A stretch of DNA of 64,000 bases. Origin: QYOJ01 sp043806735 (GTDB lineage: Bacteria; Bacteroidota; Bacteroidia; Bacteroidales; FEN-979). Location of the stretch: positions 3,381 to 67,380 of the forward strand of contig JAZDGR010000178.1 in NCBI GenBank assembly GCA_043806735.1. The letters are read 5' to 3'. Under the pieces are notes generated by a model. That model was given only the letters and a program-made list of their open reading frames with translations, had not been told where the DNA came from and did not search any database. Shown one piece after another: positions 42,864-53,406 of this stretch; the stretch's first letter is position 1, and each line of letters opens with the position of its first letter. The translations under genes were made by a program, and so were the position numbers.

Positions 42864-45668
42864 CTAATCACAGGCATCTTTCACCAACCTGAACCCAACG
42901 GTAGCGTTGCGGTTTAAGCCGGGGCCAACCAGCAACAACATCTCCGGATGGTCAGCCGGGAACGGACCACCGGCCACGTACCAGATGCTGGTCGCAGGGT
43001 GATAATAGCTTCCTCCGCGGATGATATTGAAATAATAACATCCATTGTCGTAGAGGTCACCGGTCATCTGCCAGACATTCCCGATCAAATCCTCCACCCC
43101 GAATGTGCTGGCACCCATTGGAAATGAAGTAACCGGTGTGGGATAATTCCGGTTGTAATTGCATCGGGTTGAATCCATTTTATTTCCCCAAGGATATTTC
43201 AACATTTCAGATCCCTGAGCAGCATATTACCATTCCCGTTCGGTGGGAAGCCGTTTGGATTTCCAGGCTGCAAATGCCTGTATGTCTTTCAGGTTAACAT
43301 ACACTACGGGGTAATCCTCCTGCCCTGCCGGAATCTTTCCCTTTTCCCAGTGTTTCAGGTAGTTACAAGTATCATAGGGTTGGTAATGTGTTTTGCGGAT
43401 AAAATCCAGCCACTGCCGGTTCGTGACCGGGAAGCGATCGATAAAAAACCGCTTCATGGATATCTCTACGGTATCCGAAAAGTCGGGAAAAGGAATGAAA
43501 GGTTCCAGTGTACTGGAATCACGTTTCGTATAAAAACGAAATATTCCGAAAGGGATCTCTACCATTCCTTCGGGTGCGACTTTAGCCGGATCTGTCCTTT
43601 CGGTTTCTGAGATCAACCGGAGAACATTGTGTTGCGGGAAAAAGACCCGTTCATCCCAAAGCTGATCCTGATTAAAAAGCTGAACAACAATCTTTTCAGT
43701 TGTTTCAGGGAGAGAATCCCAATAGGCAAAGCTGCTTCCGGAAGCCGGAAACGTGTACTTTTTTGAACGGTAAACCGGATTTTCGCCGGTTATTGTAATC
43801 CTGTCCCCTGCTGAGGTACTAAACACAATAGAATCATTCGTGATGTCTACTTTCAGGTACGATGGCAGCAAAGCAATACATGCCACATTCCCTTCCCGTC
43901 GCGTGTGAATCCAGCTTCTCTCAAAAGGCTCTATATCGACCGGGATTAAACCTTTTCCTTCCTGTTCAACCGGAGAGATCTCGAGGTGATTCCAGAGGTC
44001 GAAGTAATGGTAGCCAGAAGGCGGCTCTGTCACTTCAAAAAGCGGACCTGAAAATCCCCGGGGATTCATGCTGAGAATGGTATAAAGTGTTTTCTTCCCG
44101 TCAGTCCACCGGTTTATGTATATACTATCTTCCAGAGCAGGCAACAGCAGGTCAAACTCATAGTTGTGAAAAACCGTCGAGTTTTCACGCAGGATTTTGG
44201 TCGTTTTGCCCAAATATTCATATTCTTCATCAATCCAGACTGGACGGCCCGGTCGTGCTGTGTTTATCTCCACACCATACCCATTGAAAAAGGCACAGGC
44301 AAGTTCCCGGTGCAACCGGTCATCGGCAAGCTGGAGCACCCTGAAAATGGCAAAATCGGGCTTGATCAGCTTGTTCAGATTGACAGGTGGTGGCAAGACC
44401 AGTGCATCATGGACCCGGCCGGATACGATGCCGGGCATATCTTTTGGGATCGCCATTCCTTCGCTGTACATTATGATTCCCGGTTTGACATTATCGGCCG
44501 CAGCCTGAAGTTCGTAACTGGAAGCTCCCCTGGTATCAAGGACCACCCCATCGGCATCAATGTCGCGAAGAAGCTGTTCCATCCCCTGCAGATGGTCCTC
44601 TTTCCGGCCCGACTCATCCCAGGGGTTGTAGGAGATAAAATACCGTTTCCCGTGAAGATGAGCAAAATCAGCTTGCTTCCTCAATTCCGGAATCCCTCCC
44701 GGAAGATCGCGGTACATATCCCACTGGTTCCGCTGGTCAAGTCCGAGCCTTGGCCAGGTTGGCCAAAGGGTAAAAATATCATATCCGCCTGTCAGTGAAT
44801 CGTACTGAAAGAGGCTTGAGTAAAACGTATAGCTCTGTGTCTTGAAGTCATAATATTTTTTATCCCATGCAAACTGAAGTAACATGAGGTAGTTATGGTT
44901 CATCCATTTCAGGTCTGTCCGGTTGTACATGGACGGATCAAAGAAGGGTATGTCATACAGCCATCGATCCTGGAACATCATCTTCAATCCTTCAAGCCAA
45001 TCCCCTTCATGAATATCCAGCCATACGGAATATTCCACCCATCCTCCGGGTTTCAGTGTAACCGCCCACCGGTCGAGCTCCGTTTTCTCCTTATCCCGGT
45101 TTGTTCGCCTGGCCAGTGCACACAGGGAGAGCGAATCGTTGACTTTCCAATCGGCAAATCCAAGGTGCCAGGCATTATCCGGGAGGATCACTCCGACCGG
45201 GCCGTACCCTGGTCTGTATAATTTTGTTCGGCAGAGGTAATCGGGCCATTCTTTGGTTCCTTCCGCTGAAATATATACTTTATCGGATCCATCACCCAGC
45301 GGGACCAGATTCTCAATTCTGTGGTTTATCGTGCTTATGTTGGCGAACCGGATACTATATTTCAATCCGGGCCGGAAGGCAGTATCAAATGTCACTTTTC
45401 CCTGGATGGAATTTCCCAGCATAAATGAGATTTCTCCTTCCCGATAATCCGGAGGGGAGCAGAAGGATGCAAAATAGTTATCATCGAGTAAAAGAGTGTA
45501 GAAAGGGATCTCATAAGGGAATTTCACTAGGGTGCTATCTGTCAATTGCACACCTTTCAGCAGAAAAGCGTTGGGTTCCATAAATTGAAGGGAAGCCAGT
45601 TGTGCAGATACAGGCAAAGAAAAGATTCCAAGGAGGCAGATTCCAAGAAGTTTATATTTTTTTTTCAT
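42864..45668 (-). CDS. TIM-barrel glycosidase-like protein fused to SUMF1 domain, interrupted by TAA
   Basis: About 934 codons in one frame, broken by TAA at 43229-43227. Signal peptide (GICLLGIFSLPVSAQ), N-terminal beta-sandwich, a TIM-barrel-like domain (about 225-520: FTLWPTWPRLGLDQRNQWD, KRYFISYNPWDESG, ADGVVLDTRG, IMYSEGMAIP) reminiscent of GH36/GH31-type clans, a beta domain, then a SUMF1/FGE-like domain (about 705-934: PEGMVEIPFGIFRF, RFPVTNRQWLDFIR, RLPTEREW, stop, YAAQGS, KYPWGNKMD, EDLIGNVWQMTGDLY, IIRGGSYY). SUMF1 proteins normally read EWEYAA, so the stop replaces Glu (GAA to TAA). The catalytic cysteines of formylglycine-generating enzymes are absent, suggesting a binding role. 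Confidence 0.78.
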
Positions 45669-45675
45669 AATTCAA

Positions 45676-46158
45676 TTAATAAAAGAGGTCTTTTTGCGCA
45701 AATGCCTTTTCGTGTTCCAGCAACCATTTTTTCCTCCACAAACCGCCTGCGTAGCCAACCAGTTTTCCATCGTTACCCAGCACCCGGTGACAGGGAATAA
45801 TAATCCAGACAGGATTTTTTGCATCCGCCTGGCCGACTGCACGGAAAGCCTTCGGAACCCCAATCCGCTCGGCCAGGTGATGGTATGTAATCGTTTTCCC
45901 GTAAGTGATTTTTTCAAGTTCATACCACACCTTCATCTGAAATTCCGTACCGAGGATATCCAGTTTTACACTGAAACTTTGCCTGCTCCCCTCAAAATAC
46001 TCTTTCAATTGAAGTACGGCTTCCCTTAAACAAAAGGGGGTGAACCACTTACGTATTTCTTTATCAATAAACTTAACACTTTGGATTCCCCGGTGTGTGC
46101 CGGTCACCTCCAGGCATCCAATCGGGGTTTTTAAGTAGGCCCGTTTTACCGATTTCAT
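45676..46158 (-). CDS. ogt: methylated-DNA--protein-cysteine methyltransferase
   Basis: Suicide DNA-repair protein that takes methyl groups from O6-methylguanine. 160 residues. The active-site motif is IIPCHRVLGNDGKLVGYAGG (Cys near residue 127) and the helix-turn-helix region reads YHHLAERIGVPKAFRAVG with the Arg finger. The N-terminal domain is short, as in Ogt rather than Ada. It ends 7 bases before the start of the SUMF1 fusion gene and begins 1 base after the small membrane protein gene stops, so all are on one strand and may share a transcript. Confidence 0.93.
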   Translation of the reverse strand: MKSVKRAYLKTPIGCLEVTGTHRGIQSVKFIDKEIRKWFTPFCLREAVLQLKEYFEGSRQSFSVKLDILGTEFQMKVWYELEKITYGKTITYHHLAERIGVPKAFRAVGQADAKNPVWIIIPCHRVLGNDGKLVGYAGGLWRKKWLLEHEKAFAQKDLFY

Positions 46159-46159
46159 T

Positions 46160-46372
46160 TTATTTGGTTTTTAATCTTTTTGCGCGGATTCCAAAGAAGA
46201 GCATCCCTCCTCCGAAAACGAGCATCAACAGTCCAGACCAGATGTTTACATTAATTTCGAAAGATCGTTTGTATAGTTCCGGATCGGCTTCTGTGGTGAG
46301 TCCAAAAACAAGTAGCAACAACCCAAGAAGAGAGAACATAAATCCGATGGGCAACCTGATATCTACTTCCAT
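46160..46372 (-). CDS. small membrane protein with two helices
   Basis: 70 residues: two membrane helices (IGFMFSLLGLLLLVFGLTT and NVNIWSGLLMLVFGGGMLFF) with a short acidic loop between and a basic C-terminus (RAKRLKTK), so both ends probably face the cytoplasm. It lies 12 bases after the symporter gene. Small two-helix proteins often accompany SSS symporters in Bacteroidetes, suggesting an accessory role (inference from context). Confidence 0.7.
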   Translation of the reverse strand: MEVDIRLPIGFMFSLLGLLLLVFGLTTEADPELYKRSFEINVNIWSGLLMLVFGGGMLFFGIRAKRLKTK

Positions 46373-46384
46373 AATCTTTCCTCC

Positions 46385-48100
46385 TTACCAGAATATAATG
46401 GATAAAACAACTGCAATAATCCCTATGATAACAGCCAAAAACTGAGGTCTTTGAACCCAGTGCCTGCTAGTATCTTTAGTACGGGGTGTAAGTGAATATA
46501 CCAGCCCTGTCAATTCTTCCTTCGTTTTGTTCTGTTTCGTCAAAAGAGAAATCAGAATTGTAAGGATAAGACAGGTCGTGAAGGCAAAAATGGCGGTCCA
46601 GAAATTCTGGGCCATTTCGCTTGGATAGACATGGACAACTGTTCCAAGCCAACCCCCTTTGATCAGGGAATTAGCGCCGACTGGTTGTGTTAGTCCATGG
46701 TGGATGGCGGCAGCGGTTGTCCCCGATAACAATCCGAAAAACGCTCCGTGTCCTGTGGTTCGTCGCCAGAACATCCCCAACAGAAAGGTAGCAAAAAGCG
46801 GCGCATTGATAAAGGCGAAAATGAGTTGCAGGAAGTCCATCACGTTGTTGAAAAGCTTTGCCATATAGGCTGCGCCAATACTAACAACAATGCCGAATAT
46901 GGTGGCCATCTGGCCCATCCAGAGATAATGTTTATCGGATTTATCCGGGTTGATATAACTCTGATAGATATCGTATGTCCACACTGTGTTGAATGCAGTC
47001 ACGTTCCCTGCCATGCCCGACATGAAGGAGGCCATCAATGCGGTGAGGCCAAGTCCAAGGACCCCGGTCGGGAAATAATGTCCAAGCATCATCGGGATCA
47101 CTTTATTATAATCGTATGAGCCGTCTTTTAACGGGAGTGTGAATCCACTATCGGGATTAGAGGTAAGCGCGATCGCGATCATCCCGGGCACAATTACCAG
47201 AAAAGGAATGAACATCTTGGGGAGCGCTCCGATCAAGGGTGTTTTCCTGGCGGCTGTCATGGATCCTGCGGCCATGGCCCGTTGAACGACAAGGAAATTG
47301 GTACACCAGTAGCCGAAAGAGAGCACAAATCCAAGTCCCATGATCAAGCCGAACCATTCGATGCCCATTGGATTATCGGAGGCTTTGGCAACGGGACGCC
47401 AGGTTTCTGTCCAGGCGCCTGCAGCATATCCGTGACTGGTAGCCACTTCCGCCAGCTGGGTTTTGAGTCCCTCCCATCCGCCGACGCTGATCAATCCCAG
47501 AAAAACCAGCGGCAGAAAACCAATCACGATCAGGAAGAACTGAAGGACTTCATTGTAGATGGCCGATTTCAATCCTCCCAGATAGGTATACACCAACACG
47601 ATCAGGGCAGAGATGATGATGCTCAGAGTAAAATCCCATCCCAGCAGGGTTTCCATGAGCATGGCCAGAGCATACATGGAGATGCCGCTGGCAAAGATGG
47701 TCATTACGGCAAAAGAGACTGCGTTGAACCCGCGTGTCTTTTCGTCGAACCTGAGTTTGAGGTATTCCGGCACCGACCGTGCTTTTGAACCATAATAGAA
47801 CGGCATCATGAAGAGTCCTAGGAAAATCATGGCAGGAATCGCCCCTAACCAGTAGAAATGAGTAGTGATCATCCCGTATTTGGCTCCCGACGCTGCCATC
47901 CCCATCACCTCAAGCGCCCCGAGGTTCGTGGAGATAAAGGCGAGTCCGGTAATCCAGGCCGGAATCGATTTCCCTCCTGTCAGAAAATCGGAGCTGGATT
48001 TCATGTATCGTTTAAGCGCCCATCCAATGCCAAGAACAAACACAAAGTAGATGCCCATGATCGTGTAGTCGATCCATCCGAGAGAGAAGGCTGTATCCAT
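46385..48100 (-). CDS. sodium/solute symporter (SSS family), sugar type
   Basis: 571 residues from the ATG at 48100 (MDTAFSLGWIDYTIMG); the frame extends upstream only to a TTG. About 14 membrane helices. Family features: GWALKRYMKSSSDFLTGGKS, GLAFISTNLGALEVMGMAA (sodium site region), YTYLGGLKSAIYNEVLQFF and FMSGMAGNVTAFNTVWTYDIY. Closest type is SGLT-like sodium/sugar transport, fitting its place among glycosidase genes. Product of the outer hydrolases would enter the cytoplasm here (inference). Confidence 0.9.
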   Translation of the reverse strand: MDTAFSLGWIDYTIMGIYFVFVLGIGWALKRYMKSSSDFLTGGKSIPAWITGLAFISTNLGALEVMGMAASGAKYGMITTHFYWLGAIPAMIFLGLFMMPFYYGSKARSVPEYLKLRFDEKTRGFNAVSFAVMTIFASGISMYALAMLMETLLGWDFTLSIIISALIVLVYTYLGGLKSAIYNEVLQFFLIVIGFLPLVFLGLISVGGWEGLKTQLAEVATSHGYAAGAWTETWRPVAKASDNPMGIEWFGLIMGLGFVLSFGYWCTNFLVVQRAMAAGSMTAARKTPLIGALPKMFIPFLVIVPGMIAIALTSNPDSGFTLPLKDGSYDYNKVIPMMLGHYFPTGVLGLGLTALMASFMSGMAGNVTAFNTVWTYDIYQSYINPDKSDKHYLWMGQMATIFGIVVSIGAAYMAKLFNNVMDFLQLIFAFINAPLFATFLLGMFWRRTTGHGAFFGLLSGTTAAAIHHGLTQPVGANSLIKGGWLGTVVHVYPSEMAQNFWTAIFAFTTCLILTILISLLTKQNKTKEELTGLVYSLTPRTKDTSRHWVQRPQFLAVIIGIIAVVLSIIFW

Positions 48101-48127
48101 AAAAAGAAAGTTGATTGGGTATTGATA

Positions 48128-48135
48128 CAAAGATA
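48128..48135 (-). promoter_or_regulatory. -7 box of the symporter operon
   Basis: On the minus strand TATCTTTG, an exact TAnnTTTG match 27 bases before the ATG at 48100. No clear -33 box. Confidence 0.45.
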
Positions 48136-48153
48136 TAAAAAGAAGGGAATTAA

Positions 48154-48161
48154 TAGCTTTG
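48154..48161 (+). promoter_or_regulatory. -7 box of the metallophosphoesterase gene
   Basis: TAGCTTTG matches TAnnTTTG, 32 bases before the ATG at 48194 and divergent from the symporter promoter. Confidence 0.4.
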
Positions 48162-48193
48162 TACTACAATATAAGCACGAAAACCGGGATTGA

Positions 48194-49381
48194 ATGAAAA
48201 ACACGCAATTCATTATCTTTCTCTCCGTCGTCATTCTAGTTTACGGATCGGTGAATTTGTATATTTTCCTGCGCGGATTCCAGGCTATCCCTGCCGGATC
48301 CTGCTGGCGCCCGTGGTTCAGCGTGATTTTCTGGGGTTTTGTTTCCACCTTTATCCTTGCCAGGGTCCTGGAACAGATTACTCCTTCTATACTGAGTGCT
48401 GCTATGACATGGATCGGTTCCTTCTGGCTCGGTTTTATGCTGTTTTTCTTCCTGGCCGTGGCAGCGATAGATTTGGCCCGGCTGCTGAACTCCCTTTTTC
48501 ACTTCTTCCCTGCTTCCTTTTACATGAATCCTGCCTATACGAAGCTCTTTACCTTTTTTATCGTGCTTGGTTTTTCTGTCATTTTGGTAGTAGGCGGTTT
48601 CATCTACGCCCGGATGCCGCGGATTAAGGAGTTACATATCACCATCTCGAAACCTAAAGCGAAACCGGGGACATTGACGATTGTGATGGTTTCCGACATT
48701 CACCTGGGGACAATTATCGCCAGCAGGAAGGCTAACCGGTTAGTGGAAAAGATCAATTCCATTGATCCTGATATTGTCTTATTCGCCGGAGATGTGGTGG
48801 ATGAGGACCTGGCACCGGTTATCAAAAACAACCTTGGCGAAGCCTTATCCGGGATTAAATCAAGATTAGGTGTTTATGCCATCACCGGCAACCATGAATA
48901 CATCGGAGGCGTGGGGCCGGCTGTGAACTACCTGGAAGATCACGGGATCAACATACTGCGCGATACCGCCATCCTGGTTGATGACCAGTTTTACCTGGTT
49001 GGTCGCGACGACCGGGACAAACCCCGGTTTACCGGAAAATCCCGAAAAGAGCTGAAGGATATTATCCAGGGAGTTGACACAAGTTACCCGGTCATCCTGA
49101 TGGACCATCAGCCGTTCCATCTTTCCAAAGCGGCGGAACTTGGCGTTGACCTGCAGCTCTCCGGACACACACACCATGGCCAGCTTTGGCCGTTCAATTA
49201 CATCACCAAGGCTATTTACGAATTAAGCTGGGGCTATAAGCGGATCGGGAACACCCATTTCTATGTTTCCAGCGGTTATGGAACCTGGGGGCCGCCGTTG
49301 CGCCTGGGCAACCGGCCAGAGATCGTGGTGGTCGATATACTATTTATTTTACCGCAACCATTTCCCCGGAATAGGAAATGA
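48194..49381 (+). CDS. membrane-anchored metallophosphoesterase
   Basis: 395 residues: four N-terminal membrane helices (about 5-140), then a calcineurin-like domain with all metal motifs: VMVSDIHLGTII (about 163-174), FAGDVVDE, ITGNHEYIGG, LMDHQP and LSGHTHHGQLWP. This layout matches the YkuE/YaeI group, which acts on phosphoesters at the outer face of the membrane (UDP-sugars or phospholipid precursors in some members). Substrate not predictable here. Its last 38 bases overlap the end of the convergent GH31 gene. Confidence 0.88.
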   Translation: MKNTQFIIFLSVVILVYGSVNLYIFLRGFQAIPAGSCWRPWFSVIFWGFVSTFILARVLEQITPSILSAAMTWIGSFWLGFMLFFFLAVAAIDLARLLNSLFHFFPASFYMNPAYTKLFTFFIVLGFSVILVVGGFIYARMPRIKELHITISKPKAKPGTLTIVMVSDIHLGTIIASRKANRLVEKINSIDPDIVLFAGDVVDEDLAPVIKNNLGEALSGIKSRLGVYAITGNHEYIGGVGPAVNYLEDHGINILRDTAILVDDQFYLVGRDDRDKPRFTGKSRKELKDIIQGVDTSYPVILMDHQPFHLSKAAELGVDLQLSGHTHHGQLWPFNYITKAIYELSWGYKRIGNTHFYVSSGYGTWGPPLRLGNRPEIVVVDILFILPQPFPRNRK

Positions 49382-51781
49382 TTTTTTCGGGGTTCGTCGT
49401 GATTTCTAGTCCTGTTCCATGGTTGGGGCTGACAATGACAACTTTAAAAATCCGGGTTTGCAACATTCCGGCAAAGTTTCCTTTTCGTTTTCCGATGGTG
49501 AGCGTCGCATTTTCATGGTCCCAGGCGAAGTCGATTGTTGTGTATTTTCCATTTTCGTAATTGTAATTATCCCCCTCATCCTCATACAGAGTAAACATTG
49601 CATCAGTACCCGAATAGAGGCGAAGCTCGATCGGATCTGGGGATTTTTCTTCAGCGTATTGCAGGAACGGGCCCATCGGGATGATGGAACCTGCTCTTAC
49701 ATATAGCGGAATGATGTCGATGGGTGTTTCACGGGTCATTTTTGTGCCGCCCTGAAGTCTGGTCCCTGTCCAGAAATCGAACCAATCGGTTCCTGCCGGT
49801 AAATAAAGGGAAACCGAATCCGGATCATCCAGTAATCTTGTTCTTGTGGTGTCCTTCGGGAAATATTGTTCCTCCGTTACCGGAGTTACCAGAATCGAAG
49901 GGCCAAACATATACTGATTATCAATCTCATAAACGTTTTTATCCCGGGCGAAATCCATCGGGAGTCCACGCATCATAGTATAGCCTTCCGATGTGACTTT
50001 CCATGCTACTGAATAGATATACGGCATCAGTCGATAACGGAGATGGAGGAACCGGCTCATTGCCTCATAATTCCAGTCACCCACATCGCCGAATTGCCAG
50101 ACCTCCCGCGGACTATGGGTTCCGTGAGACCGGAAGACCGGGCAGAATGCACCAAATTCGAACCATCTGACATACAATTCTTTGTATGATGGATCTTTAC
50201 ATCCTCCAGGGTATTCGCCCGGACCAAATCCTTTATCATGTCCCTTGAGAAAGAAAGCACCGATATCCGTAGTCCAGTATGGGATCCCTGCCATGCAGAA
50301 ATTTAGTCCGGCCGAAATCTGACGACGAAACACGCTGTAGCTGGCGTTGATATCACCCGACCAGGTGATGGCGGCGTTTCGCTGCTGTCCGGCAAATGCT
50401 GACCGGGTCAAAATCAATACCCGTTTATCCGGGAAATCCTTACGCCATTTTCCGTAAACTCCTTCAGTTGTCATCAGGGAGTATGGATTGAGGTATACAG
50501 CTATCGGTCCCAAGGCCGTATTCCCAAACTTCTTGATGTTGGTTTCCGACTCTTCAAATGTATGCTGGTCGGCCAGTTCAGGCTCGGTGGCATCCATCCA
50601 CAACCCGTCGACGCCTTTTGCCATCAGGCCATCGCTGATATAGCGCCAGTAAATATCCCGGGCCTGGGGATTGAATGCATCATACAAATAACCGCTGCTC
50701 CAATGTACTGGCAGATAGGTCAAGCCTTTTTCGTTTAGTTCCCTGAAGATCTTTGTATCCCGCCCAAGGGCAGGCCAGATCGAAATCACATAATGAACAT
50801 GAAAGAGGGTATGGAGTTTTTCCAGTGTTTTTGCCGGCTCTGGATAAACTTTCGGATCGAATTCCATTGAACTCCACATGTTATTCTCACCCCAATAACG
50901 CCAGTCCTGGACGATCACATCAAGGGGAAGGCGGCGCATACGGTATTCCGCAACAACATCAGTGAGCTCTTTGGCATCGATATAACGTTCCTTGCTTTGC
51001 CAGAATCCGTATGCCCATTTTCCAAACATGGGAGCCTGTCCCGTAGCCATCCGATAGCCAGCAATGACCTCTCCATATCGTCACCAAAAAAAAGATAATA
51101 ATCGGCCTGGTTCCCATATTCCGACCAGAAAGTGGCTCCGTTACTACGGTCGTCTCTAAAATAGGTTTTGGAGTAGTTGTCCCACAGGATCCCCCAGCCT
51201 TGCGTCGAGACAAGAAACGGATTTACTGCCGTAGTATTGGTCTGGATGAGCGTCACCTCTTTCCCCCGGTGGTTCATCCAGCCGTATTGATGCTGCCCTA
51301 AACCATAAATCCCTTCGTCGGGAGTAAGTTTGAACGTTTCAAACACGTTCCATGAGGGCTCCTCACCGATCATTACAGGAGAAAATGCACGTTCTTTTTC
51401 CGCGATGAGAAGGTTGCCTTTGTGGTCAGTGAATCTGCAAAGAATCGTAGCCGGGTCGATCTCAACCGTAATTGCCGCTGTTTTCAAGAGTATTTTATCT
51501 GCTTTTCTGTCCAGGATCCAGGATGCCGGAGCCCAGGATCCGGTGACTGAAAGACTCTGTTTTTCGGGTATTTGTTGTCCGGGAGCGCAAGTCACGTGCA
51601 CGATCCTGTCGGTACAAATCGCTACTCTCAGGGTAAAGAGTTCGCACCTAAGAAACACTCCATTAGCCATTTGTTCCAATTTGTATTTCTCTTTCGGAAG
51701 AGCCATGCCGGGGTTGGATGAAAACATGACACAAGTAAGTGTAGCGAGCAAGAACTGCACACAGGATCTGGGTGTTTTCAT
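49344..51781 (-). CDS. secreted GH31 alpha-glycosidase, frameshifted near 51058
   Basis: About 812 codons in two frames. Frame one (51781 to about 51060): signal peptide, galactose-mutarotase-like N domain (GIYGLGQHQYGWMNHRGKEV) ending FFGDDMERSLLA. Frame two resumes YRMATGQAPMFGKWAYGFWQ and carries the barrel: IVQDWRYWG, VDGLWMDATEPEL (nucleophile Asp), TRSAFAGQQRNAAITWSGD (acid/base Asp), and the C-terminal beta domains. One missing T in GCT(T)ATCGG restores the frame. WMDATEPE and the FWQSKERY segment fit the alpha-xylosidase/alpha-glucosidase branch of GH31. Real mutation or read error cannot be told apart here. Confidence 0.88.
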
Positions 51782-51805
51782 GCGGTAAATGTAAGAAGAA
51801 AACCC

Positions 51806-51813
51806 TATTTTTG
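51806..51813 (+). promoter_or_regulatory. -7 box ahead of the M23 peptidase remnant
   Basis: TATTTTTG, exact match, only 4 bases before an ATG at 51818 that would open MKKSWRLI. Its short distance to the ATG would make the message nearly leaderless. Confidence 0.4.
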
Positions 51814-51817
51814 CGAG

Positions 51818-52752
51818 ATGAAGAAAAGCTGGCGCCTCATCTAACCTTGCTTATCACATAAACATCGACTTGCTGGATATTGAATATGGCGAAGTCGAGA
51901 AAAACCAAAACCTTTCGGAGATCCTGGCTCCTTATGTATCATACCAGGTTATTGATAAATTAGCCAGGACAACGCGAAATATCTTTGATGTCAGGAAGAT
52001 CAAGCCGGGGAACCAGTATGCCTTCATTACTACGCGTGATTCTGCGAAAACAACTCTCTACTTTGTTTATGAGATTTCTGACACGGACTTTGTGGTCTAT
52101 GATTTCCGTGATTCTTTGAGAGTATATAAAGACCGGAAGAAAGTCACCAGGACGATAAACAGTGCATCGGGAACCATCACTTCCTCTCTCTGGAATACCT
52201 TCCTAGACCGTGGACTGGACATTAACCTTGCCTTGAAGTTATCAGATGTATATGCCAAACTATAGATTTCTATGGACTTCAGAATGGAGACAATTTCAGG
52301 TTATTATATGAAAAGCTATCGATTAATACAAACCAGATAGGAATCGGAAACATTATTGCCTGCGAATTTGAATCGGGGGGGAAGAAATTCTATGCTTTTT
52401 ACTTTGTGCAGGACAGTGTGGGGGAGTATTTTGATGAACTGGCCCAGAGGTTGCAGCGCACTTTCCTCAAAGCACCTCTTCGTTTTTCGAGAATCAGCTC
52501 GCGATTTTCGCATGCACGTAAGCATCCGATCCTCAAGATCTACAGGCCGCATTTTGGGGTCGATTACAGTGCACCCCGTGGAACTCCCGTTGTCGCCCTG
52601 GGAGACGGCAAAGTGATTGAGGCCGGCTGGCATGGAGGATTCGGAAGGTATGTGAGAATCCGTCACAATAGTGTCTATTCAACCGGGTACGGTCATTTAA
52701 GCGGCTATGGACCGGGGATCAAAGCAGGTAAATATGTGAAACAAGGAGATGT
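51818..52752 (+). pseudogene. M23 peptidase remnant with three lesions
   Basis: Peptidoglycan endopeptidase of the lysostaphin/LytM type, damaged. MKKSWRLI meets a stop at 51842 and the next frame continues LAYHINIDLLDIEYGEVEKN; a frameshift at 52256 in an A run (GCCAAACT) splits KLSDVYAK from TIDFYGLQNGDNF; the third part keeps RPHFGVDYSAPRGTPVVALG (zinc ligands His and Asp) and YGHLSGYGPGIKAGKYVKQG and then ends abruptly at 52752, where glycosyltransferase sequence begins. The final HxH zinc motif is therefore missing. Inactive as assembled. Confidence 0.8.
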
Positions 52753-53406
52753 CAGTGGTATTACCAGCATGCGCTGGAATTATCAAGGAGGGGATTTGAG
52801 GTTTCTGTCCTGGCCCATTCCTGTTCTCACCTGCGCAAGAAAATCCAGGATAGTGCAATCAGGTGTACCGGCCTGACCATGAATAACTACTCTTTTTTGA
52901 ATCCGTTGAAGCATTGGAAAGTGTGCCGGACCATCTGGAAAGAGAATCCGGATGTTGTCATTTTGAACGGACGAAATGAATTAAAACTGGGAGCTATTTC
53001 TTCCTGTCTACTTCGGGTAAATAAAATCATTTACAGAAGAGGAAACGGAAAACGGATCCGGCCACAACGGATTGCCGTTCTGGGTCGACTTTCGATGGAA
53101 AAGGGGGTCGACCTGGCCATCATGGCTTTTAAGAGAATCCGACAGGAGTTACCGGCTGCCAGGCTGGTCATCATCGGGGAAGGGGGAGAACGGCAAGCTC
53201 TGATGAGGTTATCGGATCAGTTTGGGATGGACGGGAGTGTCGAATTTGTCGGATTCCAAGAAAACCCCACGGAAGTTCTTTCGGGGTGTTCAGTTCTGAT
53301 GATCCCTTCGCGATGGGAAGGTTTTTCCTATGCAAAGCTGGAAGCCATGAGCCTCAAAATGCCTGTCGTTGCTTTCGGAGAAACAGGATTTGATTATTCC
53401 CGATAG
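52753..53406 (+). pseudogene. GT4 glycosyltransferase fragment with internal gap
   Basis: Begins without a start at QWYYQHALELSRRGFEVSVL, the N-terminal Rossmann part of a GT4 enzyme minus its first 15 or so residues, and runs to IIYRRGNGKRI near 53055. It then jumps directly to RPQRIAVLGRLSMEKGVDLA, the start of the second domain, so about 100 residues are absent, and continues through PSRWEGFSYAKLEAMSLKMP (the E-x7-E region) to GETG before unrelated sequence and a stop. The frame happens to stay open across both junctions. An ATG at 52879 gives an artificial 175-residue ORF. Confidence 0.75.

Noticed and set aside
46095..46445. ORFs antisense to the MGMT, small membrane protein and symporter genes
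   Set aside because: Shadow frames of well-supported genes, without promoters or family matches.
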